Below are positions 17,491 to 24,884 of a DNA stretch of 64,000 nucleotides, one piece after another (within the stretch, counting starts at the first letter, position 1; each line of letters opens with the position of its first letter). The notes beneath the pieces are model-generated. The model had not been told where the DNA came from. It was given only the letters and a program-made list of their open reading frames with translations, and searched no databases. Source of the DNA: Sunxiuqinia rutila (GTDB lineage: Bacteria > Bacteroidota > Bacteroidia > Bacteroidales > Prolixibacteraceae); NCBI RefSeq assembly GCF_050589705.1, contig NZ_JBNGOT010000005.1:124001-188000 (forward strand), given 5' to 3'. A program made the translations under genes and the position numbers.

Positions 17491-18237
17491 TTACTCCTTT
17501 TCAGCTCTGCGTTGTGCTTCTAATTCCTGCTCAACTTTGAGAATGCGCTGAAAGTGATTCTCCAAATGTTGACGCATAGCATTGCGAAACTCATCAGCAG
17601 TACCTTCTTTAAGAACTTTCACCAAGCCTTTGTGAGAAACATACTGAACATTATCAGTTGGTTTATCAATCAAGCCGCTGTCATATACATATCGAAAGAC
17701 CGGATAAAGAATGGATTGAAAGGTGATTAGTGATTCGTTCCGGGTCATTTCATAAAGTTTACCATGAAAACGGATCTCATGGTCGACATCAAACATAATA
17801 TCTCTACTTTGTTCGGGTTCCTGGTCTACAATCTCTTCTAACTCCTTAATATCATTTTCTGTTTTGCGTTGAAACACAAAGTCAGCAATGCCAACCTCCA
17901 TAATCAAACGCATTTCAAAGGCGTTTTTAAGGGTACTGATATCCAGAATATGTGGGATCATTGATTTTTGAAGAATTGTCGTAATGCTGGGGCTTTTAAT
18001 AATCGTTCCTTTATGTTTTTTGGATTCGATCATCCCCATGGTTTTCAGGCGGTTAAGTGATTCTCGGATCACTGTTCGGCTAACTCCCATCGTTGAGGCC
18101 AACTCCATTTCTTTAGGGATGACATCCCCGGGTTGTAATTTCTTTTTGATGAAGAATTCAATCAAATTCATCTCCACTTTATCCACCAGACTTCTTGTAT
18201 CTACAGTGCCTAGTAAGGTTTTATCATCAGTGCTCAT
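17491..18237 (-). CDS. GntR-family transcriptional regulator, FadR subfamily (FCD domain), probable sialic acid locus repressor
   Basis: A 248-residue regulator. The ATG at 18237 is chosen; longer versions would run into its own promoter region. The N-terminal winged helix-turn-helix (about residues 10-80) includes ELASTMGVSRTVIRESLNRL. The C-terminal FCD ligand domain (about 95-235) carries typical acidic and histidine positions (DVDHEIRFH and HKGLVKVLK, QHLENHF) used to bind a metal and ligand in this family. It is divergent from the SusC/SusD-sialidase-nan operon. A perfect palindrome with a GT-N3-AC centre, the core of FadR-type sites, lies at the predicted start of that operon's transcript. 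Repression relieved by sialic acid or a metabolite such as ManNAc or GlcNAc is the natural inference; the ligand is not known from sequence. Confidence 0.9.
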   Translation of the reverse strand: MSTDDKTLLGTVDTRSLVDKVEMNLIEFFIKKKLQPGDVIPKEMELASTMGVSRTVIRESLNRLKTMGMIESKKHKGTIIKSPSITTILQKSMIPHILDISTLKNAFEMRLIMEVGIADFVFQRKTENDIKELEEIVDQEPEQSRDIMFDVDHEIRFHGKLYEMTRNESLITFQSILYPVFRYVYDSGLIDKPTDNVQYVSHKGLVKVLKEGTADEFRNAMRQHLENHFQRILKVEQELEAQRRAEKE

Positions 18238-18254
18238 AGCTAGCGTTTTAGTCA

Positions 18255-18265
18255 ATGTATAACAT
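18255..18265. promoter_or_regulatory. Secondary operator-like site before the gntR gene
   Basis: ATGTATAACAT has the same ATGT-N3-ACAT core as the main palindrome at 18329-18339. It lies 18 nt upstream of the regulator start codon and downstream of its candidate -7 box. This fits autoregulation, or DNA looping with the main site: the two centres are 74 bp apart, close to seven helical turns. Confidence 0.55.
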
Positions 18266-18280
18266 AAGTCAACAAATTTC

Positions 18281-18288
18281 CAAAAATA
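18281..18288 (-). promoter_or_regulatory. Candidate -7 box for the gntR gene
   Basis: On the minus strand this reads TATTTTTG, matching TAnnTTTG. No TTG is found at the ideal -33 distance, so support is partial. It would start transcription about 35-40 nt before the regulator ATG. Confidence 0.4.
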
Positions 18289-18289
18289 T

Positions 18290-18319
18290 TTGGAATAAAA
18301 AAAGTAATCTTTATATTTG
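18290..18319 (+). promoter_or_regulatory. Promoter of the SusCD-sialidase-nan operon
   Basis: TTG at 18290-18292 and TATATTTG at 18312-18319 with exactly 19 nt between them are a textbook Bacteroidota promoter. The predicted start falls at about 18324-18328, inside the palindrome that follows. Confidence 0.8.
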
Positions 18320-18348
18320 TTTCGCATTATGTCCTACATAATGCGAAA
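18320..18348. promoter_or_regulatory. Perfect 29-bp palindromic operator overlapping the transcription start
   Basis: TTTCGCATTATGT (18320-18332), spacer CCT, then the exact complement at 18336-18348. It abuts the -7 box and covers the expected +1, the classic position for a repressor. Its centre GT-N3-AC is the core of FadR-type GntR sites. The divergent GntR protein is the obvious binder. It could also form an RNA hairpin at the 5' end of the mRNA. Confidence 0.82.
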
Positions 18349-18373
18349 TATTCAAAACGAAAAACTAAAACTA

Positions 18374-21300
18374 ATGGGAAAGATGAAAGAAAAAATGCTC
18401 TCAATTTGCTTGTTGATGGCATTGGTGCTGGCAAGTAGCTTTACTTTTGCCCAGCGTAGCATTTCCGGTACGATTACGGAGGAAGCCACAGGTGAACCAT
18501 TACCTGGCGCAACTATCCTGGTTCCGGGAACGACAATTGGTACAGTGAGTGATTTTGATGGAAATTACTTGTTGGAAGTACCAGAGGAATCTGACAAACT
18601 TCAGTTTTCAATGATTGGTTTCGAAAGACAGATCATTAGCATTACTGGGTTAGACGTAATTAATGTGGTGATGGCAACAGAAACCACCGCCTTGAACGAA
18701 GTTGTTGTGACAGGGTATTCTACTCAGTCGCGTGCGGAAATGACAACTTCAATTGCAAAACTTGATACGAAAGTACTGGAAAGTGCACCTCGCTCAAATG
18801 CGGCAACAGCCCTGCAAGGTACCATTGCCGGTTTGAAGGTAACACAAACGACCGGTCAGCCGGGATCAACACCAAGCTTGGTGGTTCGTGGTGGAACCAG
18901 CTTTTCGGGATCTGGGACTCCCTTAGTGCTGGTCGATGGTGTACCGGGATCTTTTTATGCACTGAACTCGGATGATATTGAATCCATGGAGGTGTTGAAA
19001 GATGCGGCTTCTACTGCTATTTATGGGGCTCGTGCAGCCAATGGAGTAATTTTAATTACTACTAAAAAAGGAAAAGCCGGTAAATCAAGTATTAATTTCC
19101 GGGCAAAATTCACCAGCAACGAGCGTCGTGAAGATCCGATGAAATATTTGGGTGCTGCCGACTATGTGAAATTTAACCGTTTGGCTGTTCGTGCAGCGCA
19201 AGATGTAATGGGGTATAATTGGTTGGATGTATTCTTAACCGGCGCACATGCTGCCGCAACTGGAAACAACACCACTAACTCGATTTATACCACCATGGTA
19301 TTGTCGGATGACAATCGTTATTTGTTGGATTATGAAGGATGGCAAACCATTGAAGATCCTGTTAACCCGGGAACGACTTTGATTTTCCAGGAAAACAAAA
19401 TGAATGAGCTGTTTTACCAAAACAGCCATGCGCAGGATTACAGTTTGTCGTTTGACGGAGGTAATGATAAAGGAACTTATTACCTGGGGCTTGGTTTCAT
19501 GGATGACAAAGGATTGGTATTCGGATCAGCTTTCAAACGTTATTCAGGTACCTTCAATGCTTCATACAAATTGAGTGAGGCCCTTAAAGTTACTTCGAAC
19601 TTTATTTATGCACACTCCAACCAAAACCTGCCGTTTGATAGCGAGTATAACCTCTTTCAACGGACAGCTGGTTTAGCGCCTACTTCACGTATTTACAACA
19701 ACAATCCGGATGGAAGCTTGTCGGACGAGTACCAACCCGGAACGTATTTAGGTTTTGGTAACCCACTTTATTATCAGGACAAATTTATTCGTTACAACCT
19801 GGAGCAGCGCTTGACAGGTTCTGTTCAGTTGGATTACAAATTCTTAAACGATTTTACTTTGACGGCACGAGGTAGTCACTTTGCCATCAACAATTCCAAC
19901 GAGTCATTCAACAAAGCTTATTTGAACTCCGGAAGCTTGAATACTGAGCGTGTTTCTTCAGCTTCTCATCGTAGAACATTGCGGAATCAGTTAACAGCTT
20001 TGCTAAATTATAAGAAAACCATTCAGGATAGCCATAATATTAGTGCGTTGGTTGGTACGGAATATTTTGAAGAAAGCTATTTTTCTTTCAATGCGGCCAC
20101 CCGTCTTTCGCCTACTGATCTGATCTATACCATGAATGTAGGTGCTGAAGCCAATGGTGTTCCTTCGTCCAGTCGCACTGGTTACGAAATTGCCTCTTTG
20201 TTTGGACAGGTAAACTACGATTTTGATTACAAATACCTGTTCGGTTTCACCTTCCGTTATGACGGAACCTCTCGCTTAGGAAATAACAAATATGGTTTCT
20301 TCCCGGGGGTTTCTGCCGGATGGAACATCCATAATGAAGATTTCTTCAGTCGTTCTGAAGTAAAGCGGTATGTCTCAAAAGTTAAGCCTCGCTTGAGTTA
20401 TGGGGTAAACGGTAACATCGATATTTTAAGTAACTTCGGTGTGTTTGGAACTTATGGTTTATCTCCTGTTTATGATACGCAGGCAGGCTATCGGAATACC
20501 CAGTTGCCATTACTTGACCTCAAATGGGAACGCTCAACAACCTTTAACATGGGGTTGGATTTAGGCTTGTTTGAAAACCGTGTAACCGTGATTGGCGATT
20601 ACTTCATCCGTGACGTGGAAGATAAACTGGCTGACCTGACCTTGCCGCTGTGGACTGGTTTTTCTGGAATTAGAACCAATAATGGAACACTTCGAAATAA
20701 AGGACTTGAATTGCAGGTGAATGCAGATGTTGTTAAAACCAATGATTTTAACTGGAACCTGGGACTAACTTATTACCGCGTACGTAACTTTGCTCAGCAA
20801 TTACCTGAAAATGGCGTGGATAAGAACCGTCAGGGAGGAACTGAGATTTATGATGCGGCTACTGGTGGAACACAATATGTTGGTGGATTGCAGGAAGGTG
20901 AGCGCGTGGGCTACGATGTGATTACGGCTTATGTGTTTGATGGCGTCTATCAAACGCAGGCTGACATTGATGAACATGCTGGGCGAGTTGTTGAGTTTGC
21001 AACTCAGAAAGATACGCGTTTCCTCGGAGACACTCGTTGGAAAGACCTGAATGGAGACAACGTAATTAACAACCTGGACCGCGTGGTCATTGGACGTAGA
21101 ACACCGAAGTTTACAGGTGGTTTAACCTCTGATTTTAGCTATAAAAACTTCAGCTTGTTTGTGAAAACCGACTTTGCTGTTGGACACTACATCATCAACG
21201 GACGTCGGGTAAAAGGGATTGCTCAAACACAGGGTAACCAAAACGGACCATTGGAAATCCGCGATTCCTGGACGACCGAGAATCCAACGTCCAACATTCC

Positions 21301-21616
21301 AATCTTTACCTTGGTTGACCGTCAACGGAACCACTTGGCTGCTGGTGGAGACCAGGGATCAATGACCAGCAGTAGCTCCAGAATGTGGGAAAAAGGAGAT
21401 TACCTGGCTTTGCGCGAAGTTACTCTAAGTTACGATTTCAACCAGGAGTTGCTGAGAAACGTTTTTCAAAACCTTCGCCTTTATGTAACCGGGTCTAACT
21501 TGGCTTATTTCAATGGATTCTCAGGAAGTTCTCCGGAAGAATCAGGAGATGGAATTGACTATGGTCGTTTCCCTTTACCACGGACAATAACTTTTGGATT
21601 AAACGCAACCTTTTAA
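18374..21616 (+). CDS. SusC-like TonB-dependent outer membrane transporter (NanO-type candidate)
   Basis: 1080 residues from the ATG at 18374, which lies about 48 nt after the predicted transcription start; an in-frame TTG at 18317 overlaps the promoter and is rejected (18383 is an alternative ATG). A signal peptide ends at TFAQ, followed by the carboxypeptidase-D-like domain (SISGTITEEATGEPLPGATI, about residues 30-105), the plug (about 115-235, with VLKDAASTAIYGARAANGV) and a long barrel ending in FGLNATF. SusC proteins import glycans with a SusD lid, powered by TonB. Its position before susD, a sialidase and sialate lyase suggests import of free or oligosaccharide-bound sialic acid, as for NanO of Bacteroides fragilis; this is by context. 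Confidence 0.95.
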   Translation: MGKMKEKMLSICLLMALVLASSFTFAQRSISGTITEEATGEPLPGATILVPGTTIGTVSDFDGNYLLEVPEESDKLQFSMIGFERQIISITGLDVINVVMATETTALNEVVVTGYSTQSRAEMTTSIAKLDTKVLESAPRSNAATALQGTIAGLKVTQTTGQPGSTPSLVVRGGTSFSGSGTPLVLVDGVPGSFYALNSDDIESMEVLKDAASTAIYGARAANGVILITTKKGKAGKSSINFRAKFTSNERREDPMKYLGAADYVKFNRLAVRAAQDVMGYNWLDVFLTGAHAAATGNNTTNSIYTTMVLSDDNRYLLDYEGWQTIEDPVNPGTTLIFQENKMNELFYQNSHAQDYSLSFDGGNDKGTYYLGLGFMDDKGLVFGSAFKRYSGTFNASYKLSEALKVTSNFIYAHSNQNLPFDSEYNLFQRTAGLAPTSRIYNNNPDGSLSDEYQPGTYLGFGNPLYYQDKFIRYNLEQRLTGSVQLDYKFLNDFTLTARGSHFAINNSNESFNKAYLNSGSLNTERVSSASHRRTLRNQLTALLNYKKTIQDSHNISALVGTEYFEESYFSFNAATRLSPTDLIYTMNVGAEANGVPSSSRTGYEIASLFGQVNYDFDYKYLFGFTFRYDGTSRLGNNKYGFFPGVSAGWNIHNEDFFSRSEVKRYVSKVKPRLSYGVNGNIDILSNFGVFGTYGLSPVYDTQAGYRNTQLPLLDLKWERSTTFNMGLDLGLFENRVTVIGDYFIRDVEDKLADLTLPLWTGFSGIRTNNGTLRNKGLELQVNADVVKTNDFNWNLGLTYYRVRNFAQQLPENGVDKNRQGGTEIYDAATGGTQYVGGLQEGERVGYDVITAYVFDGVYQTQADIDEHAGRVVEFATQKDTRFLGDTRWKDLNGDNVINNLDRVVIGRRTPKFTGGLTSDFSYKNFSLFVKTDFAVGHYIINGRRVKGIAQTQGNQNGPLEIRDSWTTENPTSNIPIFTLVDRQRNHLAAGGDQGSMTSSSSRMWEKGDYLALREVTLSYDFNQELLRNVFQNLRLYVTGSNLAYFNGFSGSSPEESGDGIDYGRFPLPRTITFGLNATF

Positions 21617-21628
21617 CCCGATTCTACA

Positions 21629-23119
21629 ATGAAAATAAAATTATATACCATACTATTTCTAGTCACAGCGCTGTTTAGCGCTTGTGATCTGGAACTGAAG
21701 CCTGAGAGTGAATTAACCTACAATGGCTTCTGGGAGTCAGAAGAAGCCGTAAGGGCTGCACACACTGGTATTTATGCCAGTTACCGAAACTATACGTTTA
21801 CACAATGGCAAATGGGCGAAGTTCGTTCTGATGTTTGGGGAGGAAATACCTTTGCCAACTCTCCGAATGATATTGACTTAATTGCCAATAATATTAGTTC
21901 TACACTCGTCTTTTTCTCGAACTGGTCCAATTTTTATGGATTGTTGCACTACATCAACGATTTCATTCAAAATGCCCCTAATGTGGAATTTGCCGATGAA
22001 GCGGAGAAAAATCACATGCTGGGACAGGTTTATGGTTTACGTGCACAGGTTTATTATACCATGTTGAAAGCCTGGGGTGATGTGCCAATCAACACCGAGC
22101 CTTTGTTGGAGGTGAATTTGGAGTTGCTTAAAAAGCCGCGTTCACCCAAAGAAGAAGTGATGCAACAAGTTAAAGCTGACATTGCCAAATCGTTGGAATA
22201 TTTTGGCAACGACAACAGTCTTTGGATTGGTCGCAGTGTGTACTGGTCAAAAGCAGCGACCTTGGCACTGAAAGGTGACGCTTACTTGTGGTCAGGAAGT
22301 GTTTTAGGTGGTGGAACTGCTGACTTTACCGAAGCCAAGGCAGCACTCTCGCAAATTACAGGTTTTAGTTTGGTCGATTACCAAAATCTTTGGGGACAAA
22401 ACAATGAAGAGAATAATGAGTTTATTTTCAGCATCGATTATCAACAAGATCAGGCAAGTAACTTCTATGGAAACCTCTTCACAACACGGCAAATTGATGT
22501 AGCTGATTTATATGATGAAACCGGAAATCCGATGAAAGACTTTGTCGTTAATGGTTTGAGTCGTTATGGTGCGTCAGATAAAACCTTGCTTTTGCTGGAT
22601 GATCTACAGGATCAGCGTCGCAATACGTTTATTCGATTCTACAGTGATGGTGCGGAGCACATCCCGTATCAAGCTGACGACCCCAGTTACCAGGGAGCTG
22701 TATTGAACAAATTTCTGGGAATTATTGGAGAAGACGGATCTCGCTTGAGTTACAACAATGTGCCTTTGTATCGCTATGCCGATGTGTTGCTTCTGCTTGC
22801 TGAAGCTAAAAACAACCTGAACGAGGATCCTTCTGCTGAAATTAATGCCGTGCGCGCAAGAGCTTACGGTGAAAATTTTGCTGGAAACGAGTTTACAAGT
22901 GGTTCCAAAGAGCAAAATACAAAAGCCATTTTGGATGAGCGTTATAAAGAGTTTGTTGGTGAAGGTAAACGTTGGTGGGATTTGGTTCGCGCTGGTGGTA
23001 CCTATGTCTTTGATGAGGTAGAATCATTGGATGCATCAGAGGCTTACAAAATTTACTATTCAATTTCTGAAAGTATGTTAGCCGACGATTCTGAATTAAC
23101 TCAAACGGAGGGCTATTAA
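21629..23119 (+). CDS. SusD-like surface glycan-binding lipoprotein (NanU-type candidate)
   Basis: 496 residues, 12 nt after the SusC gene. The lipobox is FSAC (Cys19) followed by DLEL. The SusD/RagB fold shows in the N-terminal TPR-like helices (GFWESEEAVRAAHTGIYASY) and the C-terminal signature AILDERYKEFVGEGKRWWDLVRAG. It would cap the SusC barrel and bind the substrate. By context the ligand is sialic acid or a sialylated glycan, like NanU of Bacteroides; the binding residues cannot be assigned from sequence alone. Confidence 0.95.
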   Translation: MKIKLYTILFLVTALFSACDLELKPESELTYNGFWESEEAVRAAHTGIYASYRNYTFTQWQMGEVRSDVWGGNTFANSPNDIDLIANNISSTLVFFSNWSNFYGLLHYINDFIQNAPNVEFADEAEKNHMLGQVYGLRAQVYYTMLKAWGDVPINTEPLLEVNLELLKKPRSPKEEVMQQVKADIAKSLEYFGNDNSLWIGRSVYWSKAATLALKGDAYLWSGSVLGGGTADFTEAKAALSQITGFSLVDYQNLWGQNNEENNEFIFSIDYQQDQASNFYGNLFTTRQIDVADLYDETGNPMKDFVVNGLSRYGASDKTLLLLDDLQDQRRNTFIRFYSDGAEHIPYQADDPSYQGAVLNKFLGIIGEDGSRLSYNNVPLYRYADVLLLLAEAKNNLNEDPSAEINAVRARAYGENFAGNEFTSGSKEQNTKAILDERYKEFVGEGKRWWDLVRAGGTYVFDEVESLDASEAYKIYYSISESMLADDSELTQTEGY

Positions 23120-23165
23120 TCGAAACTTTTCATAGATGGTTTATTAGAGTTTTATAGTTTTACAA

Positions 23166-23205
23166 GTAGACAGGAGGGGGCAGTTTTGTCTTCTCCTGTT
23201 TCTAC
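23166..23205 (+). terminator. Hairpin between susD and the sialidase gene
   Basis: GTAGACAGGAG (23166-23176) pairs with CTCCTG(TT)TCTAC (23193-23205), leaving a two-base bulge. The T-rich loop and weak tail suggest a leaky terminator or an mRNA processing/stability element that could lower expression of the downstream enzymes relative to susCD. Confidence 0.5.
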
Positions 23206-23239
23206 TCTTAATCCATCAGGAATACTTAAAATTTACGAA

Positions 23240-24874
23240 ATGAAACAATTGATTTTTTTACTGGTTGCAGGCCTTTTTTTTACTTATTGTAAAACTTCAG
23301 CTTACGAAGTATCTGCTGAGGAATCCAATTCAATATCGGTTGAATTGATTCAAAAATCGGTTCCTCTGTTTGTCGGTCAGGATAATGCTCAGGCAGTTCA
23401 AGTGGTTGTCAAAAACAAACAGCAAGAGGCCACGCTGGAGTTGACAGGACTTACGGTTTACTTTGATTCAAAAAAACAAGTTAAATCCTTGGCCGCTGTT
23501 GCTGTTGCGACTAAAACCGGCGAAGATAATCGTGTATTTGCCCGTACTGAAAAACCAAGCAAAAAGACGGAGTTAAAAGGATCAATTGTACTTAACCAGG
23601 AAGAACAAACATTCAACCTCAATTTAGAAGTGAAAGAAGAGGCTGATTTATTGGCCGAAATAGAAATTCAACGGGTTGAACTTCAGTTTGGCAATGGCCA
23701 AACAGTGGAAGTACAACCAGCTGCATCACACACCTATCGTCTGGCAAAAGAACTGCGTGCAGCAGGACAAGACCAGGCAGATACTTACCGAATTCCGGGA
23801 TTGGTGACCACCAACGAAGGAACATTAATTGCTGTTTATGACATCCGTTACAACAACAGCAAAGACTTACAGGAAAATATTGATGTTGGCATGAGCCGCA
23901 GCACGGATGGTGGCCAAAGCTGGGAACCCATGCGTGTAATCATGGACATGGGTGAGTGGGGCGGACGTTCAGAACGACTCAACGGAATTGGTGACCCCAG
24001 TGTTTTATATGATCATACTACCGGAACGCTTTGGGTTGCCGGACTATGGATGAGCGGAGCAACAGAGAAAGATATGCTTTGGTGGGCTTCAAAACCGGGC
24101 ATGAGTCCGGAAGTGACCGGCCAGTTTGTTTTGACCAAAAGTACGGATGATGGTCTGACCTGGTCAGAGCCGATCAATGTTACCGAACAAATTAAAGACC
24201 CGGCTTGGCAATTGTTGTTGCAAGGACCCGGAAGAGGAATCACGCTGGAAGATGGTACGTTGGTATTCCCGGCTCAATTCAAGGCCGACATTGGCGAAAA
24301 AGCCCTTGATGGCGGTCAGTATTCCTGCCACTCGACCATTGTATACAGCCAGGATGGCGGCCAAAGCTGGCATATTGGAACCGGTGCCAAATCAAACACC
24401 ACCGAGGCGCAGGTGGTTCAGCTAACGGATGGAAGCCTGATGCTGAACATGCGCGATGACCGTAACCGAAAAGACAAAAGCGATACCAACGGACGCGCAG
24501 TTGCGACAACGTCGGACTTGGGAAAAACATGGACAGCTCATGCCACTTCCAATTCTGCCTTGCCAGAATCAAATTGTATGGCCAGCATCATTTCAGCTGA
24601 TCTGAACGTGAATGGAAAGAAACAACGGGTATTGTTCTTTTCAAACCCCAATAACAAGAATCAACGGACCAACATGACCATCAAAACCAGTTTGGATGAG
24701 GGCATGACCTGGCCTGAAAAATACCAGTTGGAACTGAACGAAGCGGGCGGTTATGGCTATTCGTGCATGACCATGATTGATGACAAAACCATTGGCATTT
24801 TATACGAAGGCGTAAAAAACCTTTATTTCCAGAAAATTCCGGTAGCTGAGTTACTGGGAGACCTGACCAAATAA
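23240..24874 (+). CDS. nanH: Sialidase (exo-alpha-neuraminidase), GH33
   Basis: 544 residues from the ATG at 23240, which opens a hydrophobic signal (MKQLIFLLVAGLFF). An N-terminal beta-sandwich (about 30-165) matches the neuraminidase N-terminal domain of Bacteroidota sialidases. The six-bladed propeller begins with the YRIPGL motif (about 183-188), whose Arg binds the sialate carboxylate. Five Asp-boxes follow, e.g. STDGGQSW (about 221), STDDGLTW (about 301), SQDGGQSW (about 370), TSDLGKTW (about 424) and TSLDEGMTW (about 484). GGYGYSCMTM near the end carries the Tyr nucleophile. It releases terminal sialic acid for the operon's esterases, transporters and lyase. No trans-sialidase features are evident. 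Confidence 0.96.
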   Translation: MKQLIFLLVAGLFFTYCKTSAYEVSAEESNSISVELIQKSVPLFVGQDNAQAVQVVVKNKQQEATLELTGLTVYFDSKKQVKSLAAVAVATKTGEDNRVFARTEKPSKKTELKGSIVLNQEEQTFNLNLEVKEEADLLAEIEIQRVELQFGNGQTVEVQPAASHTYRLAKELRAAGQDQADTYRIPGLVTTNEGTLIAVYDIRYNNSKDLQENIDVGMSRSTDGGQSWEPMRVIMDMGEWGGRSERLNGIGDPSVLYDHTTGTLWVAGLWMSGATEKDMLWWASKPGMSPEVTGQFVLTKSTDDGLTWSEPINVTEQIKDPAWQLLLQGPGRGITLEDGTLVFPAQFKADIGEKALDGGQYSCHSTIVYSQDGGQSWHIGTGAKSNTTEAQVVQLTDGSLMLNMRDDRNRKDKSDTNGRAVATTSDLGKTWTAHATSNSALPESNCMASIISADLNVNGKKQRVLFFSNPNNKNQRTNMTIKTSLDEGMTWPEKYQLELNEAGGYGYSCMTMIDDKTIGILYEGVKNLYFQKIPVAELLGDLTK

Positions 24875-24884
24875 TAACACGACA

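Noticed and set aside
18329..18339. Exact match to the E. coli FadR operator consensus
   Set aside because: Only the GT-N3-AC core fits; the flanking T and A positions of the TnGTnnnACnA consensus do not, so it is a site of the same general type only.
18317..18373. Extended SusC start at an in-frame TTG (18317) or the ATGs at 18329 and 18341
   Set aside because: These lie inside the -7 box or the palindrome at the predicted transcription start and give a non-signal N-terminus; the ATG at 18374 opens a normal signal peptide.
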